Assembly: GCF_001883705.2 (NCBI RefSeq)
Contig: NZ_MDEQ02000016.1
Coordinates: 115,251 to 179,250 of the forward strand
Reading direction: 5' to 3'
DNA: 64,000 bases
Source: Burkholderia catarinensis
Lineage (GTDB): Bacteria > Pseudomonadota > Gammaproteobacteria > Burkholderiales > Burkholderiaceae
Positions 17,585-25,841 of this stretch are shown here, in pieces. The stretch's first letter is position 1, and each line of letters opens with the position of its first letter. Below the pieces are notes generated by a model. That model was not told where the DNA came from, made no database searches, and was given only the letters and a program-made list of their open reading frames with translations. Both the position numbers and the translations under genes were made by a program.

Positions 17585-19851
17585 GAGGACCTCTTCAGCA
17601 GGCGTCGAAGTGCCGCACGCAGGCGGTCGAGATGGGCGCAGCGCGTCTCGCAGACATAGCGATACGCTTCGTAGCGATAGCCGCCGAACTTCGAGCCGAA
17701 CGCGGACGCGCCCGAGCGCGGGTCGAGCCCGTTGAGCACGACGCCGAGCTTCCCGTCGGGCCGCTGCGGCAGCCGCTTGGCGGATTCGACCAGGTCGCCG
17801 GCCCGCGTCGATCCCGCGCGTGCGACGAGCAGCGTCGTGTCCGCGTACGTGTCGAGCCAGGTGGCGTCGGTGGCCGCGAGCAGCGGCGCCGAGTCGATGA
17901 TCACGAGGTCGTAGCGTTCGCGCAGTTGCGCGAGCAGCGCGCCCACCCGCGGCTGTTGCAGCAGCGCGGTCGGCGCGGCCGGCAGTGCGCCGGTCGGCAG
18001 GACGTCGAGGTTCGGCGCGACGCCGCGATGCACGACGTCGTCGGCGTGCATGCTGCCGTCGAGCAGTTCGGCGAAGCCGGGCCCGCGCTCGAGGCCGAAA
18101 TACTGGTGCAGGTAGCCCTTGCGCAGGTCACCGTCGATCAGCAGCACGCGGCGGCCGCCCGACGCGTGCACGGCGGCGAGGTTGACCGACACGAACGACT
18201 TGCCGGTGCCGGGCGCGGGGCCCGAGACCAGCACCAGCGGATGCGCGACATCCGCGAGCGAGAAGTGGAGCGCGGTCTGCAGGCTGCGCAGCCCTTCGAT
18301 CGCGGGTTCGTAGGGATCGTCGTAGGCGAGCACGTGCAGGCCCGGGTCGTGCCGGTCGACCGCGCGCATCAGCTTGCGCTGGCGCGTGGCGGCAGGCAGC
18401 ACCGCGCGCACCGGCAACGACGCATGGCGTTCGATTTCGTCGACGGCGGTCAGGCCGCCGTACAGCAGTTCCCGCGCGAACGCGGCGAGCACGCCGAGCG
18501 CGAGACCGGCCAGCGCGGCGGCCGCGATCACGACCGGCCGGTTCGGCCGCACGGGATCGGCGGGCGCGACGGCGGCATCCACCACGCGCACGCTGGCCGT
18601 CCTGCCGGCCTGCACGAGTTCGAGCTGCTGGATGTTGTTCAGCAGCGCGGTGTACAGGTCGGTGTTGACCTTCACGTCGAGCTGCGCGCGGACTTCCTCG
18701 CTTTGCTGGGCGGGCAGGCGGGCGATGCGCGTGTCGAGCGAGCCTTGCTGGCGCTTCAGCGTCGCCAGTTGCGCGTCGAGCGCGGCCATGTCGGGATGGG
18801 TCGGCATGAAGCGGCGCGACAGCTCGTCGTGCTTCTGCCGCAGTTCGAGCATGCGCGTCTGCAGCTCGGCGCCTTGCTGGAGCGCGACCTTGCCTTCCTC
18901 GGGGAGATCGATCGAGCCGGTGCGGCTGCGCAGCTCCGAATAACGCGTTTCCGCGCGTTCGAGCTGCTGCTTGACGATCGGCAACTGCCCGTTCAGGAAG
19001 CTCAGCGATTGTTCCGCTTCGGTCGAGCGGCGCCCGATGTTCTGCTCGATGTAGCGGTTCGCGATCGCGTTGAGCGTCGCGCTGATCTCGGCCGGATCGT
19101 TGCCGCGCAGCGACGCGACGAGCACGCCCGATTGCTTGACCTTCTCCTGCACGTCGAGCGCGGTGCGCAGCGTGTCGATCGTTTCCGCGCGCGATTGCCG
19201 GATCAGCGCGAAGCGCGTGCCGGGCAGCGCGTCGAAGCCCGTGACCTCGATCTGCAGCGGGCCGTAGCGCGTCGCGAAGGTTTCCTCGCGGCCGACGGTG
19301 CCGATCGCGTCGGCCTTCAGGTCGGCGCCTGTGAGCCGGTAGCGCGTCTCGTCGAGCCGCACGACGTGGAACGTGTCGCCCTCGGCACGCGCCGGCACGT
19401 CGAACCGGTCGACGTCGATCCGCTCCTGGCCCCATGCGTAGCCGCCGAAGCCGAACAGGCCGGGTGTCACCGCGCCGTCGTTGAAGCGGGCCGCGAACGC
19501 GCCGATCACGGGCACGCGCGACGGTTTCGCGACGATGTAGGCGCGCAGGTCTTCGACGGCACGCGTGACGACGAGCCGCGACGACAGGATCTGCGCCTCG
19601 GCCGAGGCCGGCGAGCCGACGTTGAAGAACGACGCGGCGTCGCCGAGCAGGTTCTTCGACGCGGCATCGGCCGCATCGTCGGTCTGGATCATCAGGTCGG
19701 CCTGATACGTTTGCGGCGCGACGAACGCATACAGCGCGCCGGCGGCGATACAGGCCGCCGTGATGGCGGCGATCGTCCAGCGCGCGTGGCGCAGCACGTC
19801 GAGCACGCCGACCAGGTCGATCTCGCGTTCGGGGGAAGAGAGGTTGTTCAT
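17581..19851 (-). CDS. Wzc-like polysaccharide co-polymerase / BY-kinase
   Basis: This is a 756-residue inner-membrane protein that sets chain length and couples assembly to Wza. A Wzz domain opens the protein with TM1 at about 25-45; a long periplasmic coiled-coil region (about 330-480) precedes TM2 near 470-495. The C-terminal BY-kinase domain has Walker A GPAPGTGKSF (about 544), Walker A' VLLIDGDLRKG (about 570) and Walker B YDLVIIDSAPLL (about 648). The terminal tyrosine cluster is small: four Tyr in eight residues (about 725-732). ATG 19851 overlaps the phosphatase stop (ATGA). The cognate phosphatase is the gene just upstream. Confidence 0.93.
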   Translation of the reverse strand: MNNLSSPEREIDLVGVLDVLRHARWTIAAITAACIAAGALYAFVAPQTYQADLMIQTDDAADAASKNLLGDAASFFNVGSPASAEAQILSSRLVVTRAVEDLRAYIVAKPSRVPVIGAFAARFNDGAVTPGLFGFGGYAWGQERIDVDRFDVPARAEGDTFHVVRLDETRYRLTGADLKADAIGTVGREETFATRYGPLQIEVTGFDALPGTRFALIRQSRAETIDTLRTALDVQEKVKQSGVLVASLRGNDPAEISATLNAIANRYIEQNIGRRSTEAEQSLSFLNGQLPIVKQQLERAETRYSELRSRTGSIDLPEEGKVALQQGAELQTRMLELRQKHDELSRRFMPTHPDMAALDAQLATLKRQQGSLDTRIARLPAQQSEEVRAQLDVKVNTDLYTALLNNIQQLELVQAGRTASVRVVDAAVAPADPVRPNRPVVIAAAALAGLALGVLAAFARELLYGGLTAVDEIERHASLPVRAVLPAATRQRKLMRAVDRHDPGLHVLAYDDPYEPAIEGLRSLQTALHFSLADVAHPLVLVSGPAPGTGKSFVSVNLAAVHASGGRRVLLIDGDLRKGYLHQYFGLERGPGFAELLDGSMHADDVVHRGVAPNLDVLPTGALPAAPTALLQQPRVGALLAQLRERYDLVIIDSAPLLAATDATWLDTYADTTLLVARAGSTRAGDLVESAKRLPQRPDGKLGVVLNGLDPRSGASAFGSKFGGYRYEAYRYVCETRCAHLDRLRAALRRLLKRSS

Positions 19852-20348
19852 GGCAGGACGGAGAGGGCGGGCGCGGCGGCGGGCCAGCGCGTCGCGAGGC
19901 ATGGCAGCCAGCACTCGACCGCCAGGTCGATCAGCGCCGCGCAATGGATGAAGTCGTGTCGCGTGCCGCGATACGGATCGGGAATGTCGACGCCGGCGTG
20001 CGGGCCGCCCAGCGCGCGCGCATGCTCGCCGAGGCGGAACACGCGGCCGCGCAGGACCGGATGGCGCGCTTCGAGCGCGCGCCGCTGCGCGTGATCCATC
20101 ACGAAGATGAGATCGGCCCGGCTGCACAGGGCCGGGGTGGCGGGGCCGGCGACATGCGTGTCGAGCGAGAGCCCGCGCGCTTCGGCCATTTCGGCGGCGA
20201 GCGGATCGGCCGGGCGGCCCGTGAGCGGCGCGAGGCCGGCCGAGCGCACGTCGGCCTGCGGCAGGCGCGCGGCGAGCAGCGCGGCCGCGAGCGGGCTGCG
20301 GCAAATGTTGCCCTCGCAGACGGCCAGCAGGAACGGGCGCGCGCTCAT
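19848..20348 (-). CDS. Low-molecular-weight protein tyrosine phosphatase (Wzb-like)
   Basis: This is a 166-residue cytoplasmic enzyme. The P-loop VCEGNICRSPLA places the nucleophile at Cys11 and the phosphate-binding Arg at 17; the general acid is Asp124 in IPDPYRG. It should dephosphorylate the adjacent BY-kinase, a cycle needed for polymer export. The C-terminal extension after about residue 150 is Trp/Pro rich and not part of the usual fold. ATG 20348 overlaps the Wza stop by four bases. Confidence 0.94.
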   Translation of the reverse strand: MSARPFLLAVCEGNICRSPLAAALLAARLPQADVRSAGLAPLTGRPADPLAAEMAEARGLSLDTHVAGPATPALCSRADLIFVMDHAQRRALEARHPVLRGRVFRLGEHARALGGPHAGVDIPDPYRGTRHDFIHCAALIDLAVECWLPCLATRWPAAAPALSVLP

Positions 20349-21598
20349 TTCGCGGCGATCCCGGCGGCGACGCCCGTGTTGACGCTCGGCAGCAGCAGGC
20401 TCAGCACGCGGCTGAAGCGGACGAGGCCGTTGCTGTCGACGTAGACGATGTCCTTCGGCTCCAGCTCGAACTGGTTCGCGAGCACCATCGCCACCGGCGA
20501 ACGCGCGTCGAGATGGAACACCGTCGGCGCGCGGTCTTGCGCGCCGCGGATCACGAACATCTGCGCGGCGTCGGCCGTGTTCGAGTTGATGCTGCCGGCC
20601 TGCAGCAGCGCGTCGCTGAGCGTGAGGCGGCCGTCGCGCTTCGGCCGCGCGAGCGACGGGCGATTGACCTCGCCCATCACGTAGACGCCGTTGTCGTCGC
20701 GCGCGCCGATGCGCAGCAGGTCGCCGTCGCGCAGCACGATGCGGGACACGTCGCGATGGCGTTCGATGAGGCGGGCGAGATCGATGCGCACGGGCGTGCC
20801 GTCGCGCACGATCGTCACGTCGCTCTGGTCGGCGGCCGGCGTGAAGCCGCCCGCGCGCGCGATCGCGCTGGCGAGCGTCATCGGCACGTCATTGACGGGC
20901 AGCGCGCCCGGCGTATGCACCTCGCCGTCGACCATCACCTGCTGCGAACGGAACGAGGCGACGCGCAGCGTGACCTGCGGATCGCGATAGACCGATCCGA
21001 GCGCCCGCTTCACGCGCGCCTGTGCGTCGGCGGCAGTCAGGCCCGCGACCTTCATCGAGCCCGCGTACGGGAACGTCAGGTTGCCGCGATCGTCGACGAC
21101 GAACCCTGCTACCGGGTCCGCCGCGCGCGGCGGCGTTTGCGATGCGCCACCCTGCGCGGCGGCGAGTTCGGGGTGATCCCAGACCGTGATCTGCAGTACG
21201 TCGCCCGGGCCGATCCGGTAGGACGGCGCGCGCGGCGCGGCGGGTTGTTCCAGCGACGCGGTCGCGGCGTCGCGTGCCGCGCGCAAGCGTGCGATCAGCG
21301 CGGGATCGACCGGGATGATCGGCGGCATCGCGGCGGATGCAGGCGATGCGGATTGGGCCGCGACGATGCCGCCGTCGACGCGAGCCGGTTGTGCGGCGGG
21401 CGCGTCGTTCGACCCGGCGCCGGCCGCCGGCGCGGATGCGAGCGTGTCGGCATGCTCATCCGCGAGCCAGCCGAGATACGACGTGTTCATTTTCATGCCG
21501 GGCGCGAGCGCGCATCCGGACAGCCAGACGCAGGCCGTCAGAACGAGCGCGAGCGCACCGCGGCGGCGCGGGGCCGCCGATGCGATCGGAATGCTCAT
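20345..21598 (-). CDS. Wza-like outer-membrane polysaccharide export lipoprotein
   Basis: This is a 417-residue lipoprotein. A lipobox LSGC (Cys about 29) follows the signal sequence; a low-complexity Ala/Pro region leads into the Poly_export domain (YRIGPGDVLQITVWDHPEL, about 140) and SLBB domains (VMVDGEVHTPGALPV; VYVMGEVNRPSLA). A C-terminal hydrophobic stretch matches the amphipathic helix that forms the outer-membrane pore in Wza. ATG 21598 has GGAAGGAA upstream. There is a 126-bp gap to the priming transferase gene, the only sizeable gap in the operon. Confidence 0.93.
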   Translation of the reverse strand: MSIPIASAAPRRRGALALVLTACVWLSGCALAPGMKMNTSYLGWLADEHADTLASAPAAGAGSNDAPAAQPARVDGGIVAAQSASPASAAMPPIIPVDPALIARLRAARDAATASLEQPAAPRAPSYRIGPGDVLQITVWDHPELAAAQGGASQTPPRAADPVAGFVVDDRGNLTFPYAGSMKVAGLTAADAQARVKRALGSVYRDPQVTLRVASFRSQQVMVDGEVHTPGALPVNDVPMTLASAIARAGGFTPAADQSDVTIVRDGTPVRIDLARLIERHRDVSRIVLRDGDLLRIGARDDNGVYVMGEVNRPSLARPKRDGRLTLSDALLQAGSINSNTADAAQMFVIRGAQDRAPTVFHLDARSPVAMVLANQFELEPKDIVYVDSNGLVRFSRVLSLLLPSVNTGVAAGIAAK

Positions 21599-21685
21599 GG
21601 GTTCCTTCCAGTAGCGCCGCGCATGGCGATGCGGCGGCATGCGGCGGGCCCGTCGGGACAGAGCCGCGCCGAAGTCAATCGGAAA

Positions 21686-21706
21686 GCGGCGGCGTGACGC
21701 CGCCGC
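21686..21706 (-). other. GC-rich hairpin between wcaJ-like and wza-like genes
   Basis: A 9-bp stem of GCGGCGGCG with its complement around a TGA loop sits in the only long gap of the operon. With no T run on either side it is more likely an RNA-stability or partial attenuation element than a terminator. Confidence 0.35.
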
Positions 21707-21724
21707 GCTGAACGGCCGGGCCGC

Positions 21725-23116
21725 TCAGTAAGCGTTGGGATGCACGATCCCCTTGAACACCGTCGCGCCGATGATTCGCAGGTCGAGCGCGAACGACCAG
21801 TTGCGCAGGTAGTACAGGTCGTACTCGACGCGCGACTGCATGCTCTCGAGCCGTTCGGTCGCGCCGCGCAGGCCGTTCACCTGCGCCCACCCGGTGATGC
21901 CGGGCTTGATCCGGTAACGGTGGATATAGCCGTCGACGATCGTGCGGTACTGCGCATCGTGTTCCACCGCATGCGGGCGCGGGCCGACCACCGACATGTC
22001 GCCGAACAGCACGTTGATGAACTGCGGCAACTCGTCGAGGCTGGTGCGGCGCAGGAACGCGCCGACCTTGGTCACGCGCGGGTCGTTGCGCATGGCCTGG
22101 ACGACCGTGCCGGGCTGTTCGGCATGCGCCCGCATCGAACGGAACTTGTAGATGTCGAAGGTGCGGCCGTCCGCGCCGCGCCGCTGCTGCGTGAACAGCA
22201 CGGGGCCCGGCGACGTCAGCTTGATCGCCACGGCGATCGCAAGCAGCAGCGGCATCAGCACGATCAGCACGGCGGCCGCGAACGTGCGGTCGAAGATCGC
22301 CTTGACGAACCGCGCGCCGCGCGACAGCGGCGGCGCGGCGAGCGAAATCGCCGGTTCGCCGAGAATTTCCTCGACATGACTGCCGAACAGCGCATGCCTG
22401 CTGATGTCGGGCATCAGGCGCAGCTCGACGAAGTCGTTGCGGAATTCGTCGATCACGCGCGTGATGGTTGCGTCGTCGTCGAGCGACAGCGCGATCCAGA
22501 TCTCGTCCGCGCGCGTGCCGCGGGCAATGGCGGCGAACGATGCGAGGTCGGTCGCGACGGACGCACCGTCACCGAGTGTCGCCGCGGGGCCGGTCGTGCG
22601 ATACGCGCCGACGATCCGGTAGCGCGGTGCGCCGGCCGTGCCGAGCGATTCGACGATTCGTGCGATCCGCTCGCCGCTGCCGACGATCGCGACACCGACC
22701 GGCGTGGCCGGCGCGCGCAGGCTGCGGCGGCGCATGACGCTCAGCACGACCCGGAAGACCACGAGCGCGACCGCCACGCCGATCGTCCAGTCGAAGTACC
22801 AGGTCAGCAGCATCATCGTGACGCTCGTCACCGCGAGCATCTTCAGGAAAACGAAGCCTTGAACGACGAGCCACAGCGCGAGCGTGCGCAGCGCGTAACG
22901 CGTGGCGGGGCGCGGGCGGCCATCGATCCCCATGGCCGCCAGCCGCAGCAGGAACGCCGCGAGCAGCGCACTGACGCCGATCAGGATCAGTTCGATCCGA
23001 AGCGTGGCGGGATCCAGGAGCGCGCCGTGATGTACGAGTGCCGCGATCACGACGATGACGCCCACGTCGACCGCGCATACGGCGAGTTCGCGTCCCGGTG
23101 CATGTCTTGATTTCAT
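21725..23116 (-). CDS. Undecaprenyl-phosphate glucose phosphotransferase (WcaJ/BceB-like)
   Basis: This is a 463-residue inner-membrane enzyme that starts the repeat unit by moving a hexose-1-phosphate onto undecaprenyl phosphate. Four N-terminal transmembrane segments and a CoA-binding-like central domain (VAIVGSGERIARIVESL) precede the catalytic bacterial sugar transferase domain: FDRTFAAAVLIVLMPLLLAIA membrane helix, FTQQRRGADGRTFDIYKFRSM, DELPQFINVLFGDMSVVGPRPHAVEHD, RYRIKPGITGWAQVNGLRG. ATG 23116. First gene of the operon; two boxes and a -10 lie upstream. Confidence 0.94.
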   Translation of the reverse strand: MKSRHAPGRELAVCAVDVGVIVVIAALVHHGALLDPATLRIELILIGVSALLAAFLLRLAAMGIDGRPRPATRYALRTLALWLVVQGFVFLKMLAVTSVTMMLLTWYFDWTIGVAVALVVFRVVLSVMRRRSLRAPATPVGVAIVGSGERIARIVESLGTAGAPRYRIVGAYRTTGPAATLGDGASVATDLASFAAIARGTRADEIWIALSLDDDATITRVIDEFRNDFVELRLMPDISRHALFGSHVEEILGEPAISLAAPPLSRGARFVKAIFDRTFAAAVLIVLMPLLLAIAVAIKLTSPGPVLFTQQRRGADGRTFDIYKFRSMRAHAEQPGTVVQAMRNDPRVTKVGAFLRRTSLDELPQFINVLFGDMSVVGPRPHAVEHDAQYRTIVDGYIHRYRIKPGITGWAQVNGLRGATERLESMQSRVEYDLYYLRNWSFALDLRIIGATVFKGIVHPNAY

Positions 23117-23182
23117 ATCGATTCCATCGTTGCCGACGCGCGGAGGATTGAAGCGGCGCGTGGTGTATTCGGGAGTACGACG

Positions 23183-23257
23183 AGTCTATGAGTGATGCCG
23201 ATGCCGCACTATCGGACGAAGGGCAATCGTTCCGTGCCGCGTGTCGGACTGGGCCTC
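23183..23257 (-). promoter_or_regulatory. Two-box promoter of the exopolysaccharide operon
   Basis: On the minus strand: distal box 23244-23257 (GAGGCCCAGTCCGA), proximal box 23212-23225 (TGCCCTTCGTCCGA, strong only in its right half), then exactly 23 nt and TAGACT (23188-23183), 4/6 to the -10. Box centres are 32 bp apart. The predicted start near 23176 gives a 60-nt leader. Confidence 0.5.
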
Positions 23258-23392
23258 ATTCCGATAGGACGGCCGGCCGACGTGGTCAGGAAATGTCAAA
23301 TCGGCAATCGCGGCCGACGCCTGGAGAGGGCGCGAATGGCATGGCGGCGGGCGGTCGGCGCGTCTGATTCGCTGCATCGGAGGGCTTGCGTG

Positions 23393-23406
23393 TGGGCCCA
23401 GTCCGA
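23393..23406 (-). promoter_or_regulatory. Isolated 14-bp box
   Basis: TCGGACTGGGCCCA on the minus strand; the core TCGGACTGGGCC is identical to the boxes at 23244 and 49350. At 23-nt spacing there is only AATCAG (3/6), so no promoter is claimed. Confidence 0.4.
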
Positions 23407-23430
23407 TTTAGGCGGATAGCGCCGTGCAAG

Positions 23431-23473
23431 TAGGACATGTCTGATGGAGGTCGATGTCGCGCGCCACTCTAAT
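23431..23473 (+). promoter_or_regulatory. Box-dependent promoter pointing toward the EpsD-like gene
   Basis: The box TAGGACATGTCTGA (23431-23444), then exactly 23 nt, then TCTAAT (23468-23473), a 5/6 match to TATAAT. There is no gene directly after it; it could feed the terminated unit ending at 23716. Confidence 0.5.
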
Positions 23474-23541
23474 ACGAGTCATTCCACCCGATCCCGAGTA
23501 CCGACGATGAGTCATGCGCATCATCTGCTGAAAGACACCAT

Positions 23542-23617
23542 ATCGGTCACGGCCGCGACGCGATTCATGCGGAATAGGACCAGGCTGATTGCGGGGGCCC
23601 TGTTCGACCTCCGACAA
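23542..23617 (+). promoter_or_regulatory. Two-box promoter of candidate small RNA 1
   Basis: Distal box TCGGTCACGGCCGC (23542-23555), proximal box TAGGACCAGGCTGA (23574-23587), centres 32 bp apart, then 24 nt and GACAAT (23612-23617). The octamer CGACAATG here is identical to the one in the 49.3-kb promoter. Confidence 0.5.
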
Positions 23618-23623
23618 TGCATC

Positions 23624-23716
23624 GGTCGGGTGGTCGCATGGTGTCCGCCCGATACCTCGTATCCGAAGCTTGGCTTCGTTGGGTGCGCTGCCCGGTTTCG
23701 GGCAGCGCCTTTTTTT
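23624..23716 (+). ncRNA. Candidate small RNA 1, about 93 nt
   Basis: A predicted transcript from the two-box promoter to a strong intrinsic terminator, with no reading frame that looks coding. Near its end are two stem-loops: CGAAGC-TTG-GCTTCG (23664-23678) and the terminator stem. The plus-strand gene before it ends at 12851, so this terminator has no other gene to serve. A terminated leader for the downstream prolyl-isomerase gene is the alternative, though that gene is 257 bp away. Confidence 0.5.
23685..23716 (+). terminator. Intrinsic terminator of candidate small RNA 1
   Basis: A perfect 10-bp stem, GCGCTGCCCG (23685-23694) with its complement (23699-23708) around a GTTT loop, followed by seven T at 23710-23716. 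Confidence 0.85.
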
Positions 23717-23973
23717 GCCTGTGTGGCCGACTCGGCGCGCGCGACACGGGGCGGGCCAACATGCGTGAATGCCTTGCGGCGACCGGTGGGCCCGGTCGCA
23801 TCTCGACCGCTCCGGTCGATCGTTGGGACAACGCTGCCTTATGCGGGCGCAGGGCATTCACGCCTGTCCGCGGATCGCGTGCCGACGCCTTCGGCTGCTC
23901 ACGGCCGTGACACTGTTTTCTCCCTTGCCGCCACCGCGTGCGGCCTATCCACCCATCGATGAAGGACATCGTC

Positions 23974-24816
23974 ATGAAGAACCATCGCATCCCACTCATT
24001 TACACCCTGATCGCACTCGCGTGTGCCTGCGGCGCGCCGCTCGCACGCGCCGCAGGCACGAAAACGGAGGCGCCGCTACCGGCGGGCGTCGAGGCGGTCG
24101 TGAACAACGTACCGATTCCGCGTGCCGAGGTCGACGAGATCGTCAAGGCAACCGGCCAGGCCGATTCGCCGACGCTGCGCGCCCAGGTCAAGCGCGACCT
24201 GATCGTGCGCCAACTGGTCGGGCAGGCGGCCGACAAGGCGAACTACGGCGAGCGCCCCGAAGCGATCCGCGTGGCGATGCGGGCGCGCACGGAAGCCGCA
24301 TCGGCGCTGTACCTGCGCGATTCGGTGCGCCCGCAGCCGGTGACCGACGCGCAGGTCAAGGAACGCTACGACGCGATCGTGAAGAATGCCGCGCAGTTCG
24401 AATACCGTGCCGAAGTGGTGGCCGTGGCCGGCGCGGCGGCCGCGAATGCGGCGGCGGCGGAACTGAAGCAGGGTGTCGCGTTCGACGCCGTCGCGAAGAA
24501 GTACAACACGACCGCGAACGGCGGCGTCGCGCAATGGACCGAACTGCGCACGCCGCTCGCCGAAGGCAATACGGCGGAGCTGCCGATGCCGCTCGCGCAG
24601 GCGATCACGTCGTTGCAGCCGGGTGCCGTCACGGGGCCGATCCAGCTCGGCAACGCCTTTGCGTTCGTGAAGCTCGACGAAAAGCGGCCGACCGTCGTGC
24701 CGAGTTTCGACGCCGCGAAGAACGTGCTGCGCCAGCAGCTCGAAGCGCAGGCGCAACAGCGCGCGATGACGGCGCTGGTCGAGAAGCTCGCGTCGCAGGC
24801 GGCGATTCAGCAATAA
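23974..24816 (+). CDS. EpsD-like periplasmic peptidyl-prolyl isomerase (SurA/parvulin type)
   Basis: This is a 280-residue secreted protein with a signal peptide (residues 1-26, cleaved near ARAAG). A SurA-N-like helical domain (VEAVVNNVPIPRAEVDEIVKATG...) surrounds a reduced rotamase segment (about 130-230) with NGGVAQWTELRTPLAEG and LQPGAVTGPIQLGNAFAFVKL. The EpsD branch of this family is found with exopolysaccharide genes, fitting its position beside the EPS operon, where it may help outer-membrane or periplasmic assembly proteins fold. ATG 23974 follows GAAGGA by 8 nt; ATG 23959 is a less likely start. Followed by a strong terminator. Confidence 0.82.
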   Translation: MKNHRIPLIYTLIALACACGAPLARAAGTKTEAPLPAGVEAVVNNVPIPRAEVDEIVKATGQADSPTLRAQVKRDLIVRQLVGQAADKANYGERPEAIRVAMRARTEAASALYLRDSVRPQPVTDAQVKERYDAIVKNAAQFEYRAEVVAVAGAAAANAAAAELKQGVAFDAVAKKYNTTANGGVAQWTELRTPLAEGNTAELPMPLAQAITSLQPGAVTGPIQLGNAFAFVKLDEKRPTVVPSFDAAKNVLRQQLEAQAQQRAMTALVEKLASQAAIQQ

Positions 24817-24861
24817 ATGCGTGCCCCGGGACACGCGGCGGATTCGGGGAATCGCCGTGTC

Positions 24862-24896
24862 AGCCGCTGCCGTCGATGACGGCAGCGGCTTTTTTT
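24862..24896 (+). terminator. Intrinsic terminator of the EpsD-like gene
   Basis: A perfect 13-bp stem, AGCCGCTGCCGTC (24862-24874) with its complement (24878-24890) around GAT, followed by seven T. It starts 46 bp after the stop codon. Confidence 0.92.
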
Positions 24897-24932
24897 ATGG
24901 TCGGCATGCGAGAGCGGGCCGCGCATGCGGAA

Positions 24933-24973
24933 TCAGTCCAGTCCGATTGGATAAGGCGACGGATCCCGATAAT
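24933..24973 (+). promoter_or_regulatory. Box with strong -10, no clear gene downstream
   Basis: TCAGTCCAGTCCGA (24933-24946), then 21 nt and GATAAT (24968-24973), 5/6 to the -10. The transcript would run into the antisense side of the broken antitoxin gene; a hairpin GCTAT-TCG-ATAGC follows near 25032-25044, but no T run. No other feature is seen in 24897-25119. Confidence 0.35.
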
Positions 24974-25119
24974 CTGAATGGGTGTGGCGCCGAAGCCGCC
25001 CGGCGGCGACCGCTGGGCCCGGTCGTAGTCATGCTATTCGATAGCGCTACTCCTAACGCTGCCTCATGCGAGCGTCGAGCAGGCTCCGGCTGCCACACAC
25101 TACTTTCCGCGAGCCATCG

Positions 25120-25459
25120 TCAGGATGGCCGATCAAGATCCGGCCGCAACCGCAACGCCTGCCGGGCGTGTGCGTCGCGCAGGCCGAGCCACATTTCCAC
25201 ATGCTGGCCGAGCGACACCAGCGGCTGCATCAATCGCTCCAGCGAAATGTTTCGGCGCTTGTAGCGGCGCACCTGGGACACCTTCGGCATGTGTCATGCC
25301 CGTGATCGCCGCTGCCTCGGTCTGGCTCAGGCCGCGTGGGTCGATCGGCGCGTCGAGCTTGAGCGCGAGCGCCGTCCTGGCCGACAGTTCCGGGGCATCG
25401 TCGAAACCCGGGGCCGGCCGCACGTTGTCGGTGCCTTGAGGGTGGTTATTGCGAGTCAT
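25120..25459 (-). pseudogene. Frameshifted XRE-type HTH (antitoxin-like) regulator
   Basis: The first half (MTRNNHPQGTDNVRPAPGFDD...) is in one frame up to the HTH sequence GLSQTEAAAITGMT; the rest of the HTH, PKVSQVRRYKRRNISLERLMQPLVSLGQHVEMWLGLRD, is in the next frame, so one base has been gained or two lost around 25288-25292. The two halves together make a normal HigA/XRE-type protein of about 110 residues ending at TGA 25120. No partner toxin gene is visible. Either a recent pseudogene or a sequencing error. Confidence 0.75.
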
Positions 25460-25841
25460 CGACTTGTCTGCTGCTCGTCCAGGACGGGCAAACACCGCCT
25501 CCACCCGTTTCCGCGTCGATATCGCGGATCATTCCTGTTCGGATCTGAATCGCAAGTGCCGGGATGGGCGCGGCAGCGCCGGATATCGGTGCCGTGGCCC
25601 AATGACGGGGCAGGTAGCTGATTACCTGGATACATCGAAACCCGACGGCACGGGTTCGTGCCGTCGGGGCGCGCGATCGGCACGAACCGGCGCTATCCGG
25701 ATCCTTTCCCACCGACTGCCGGTATTGCGTCAAACCTGTCGCGGAATCGACGACGGGCAATCCGTCTTGCCCGCCATGGTCGCAGGCCGCTTCCTCGATC
25801 GGCGTGATCGTCAGCCGAGGTATCGCGCCGATGCCGGCGAC
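25460..25841. other. Gene-free stretch
   Basis: About 380 bp between the broken antitoxin gene and the hybrid kinase. I see no convincing gene, terminator or box; reading frames here are short and lack family resemblance. Confidence 0.5.

Noticed and set aside
25446..25760. Possible toxin gene upstream of the antitoxin-like pseudogene
   Set aside because: The translation has no RelE/HigB-like motif and looks like random high-GC sequence.
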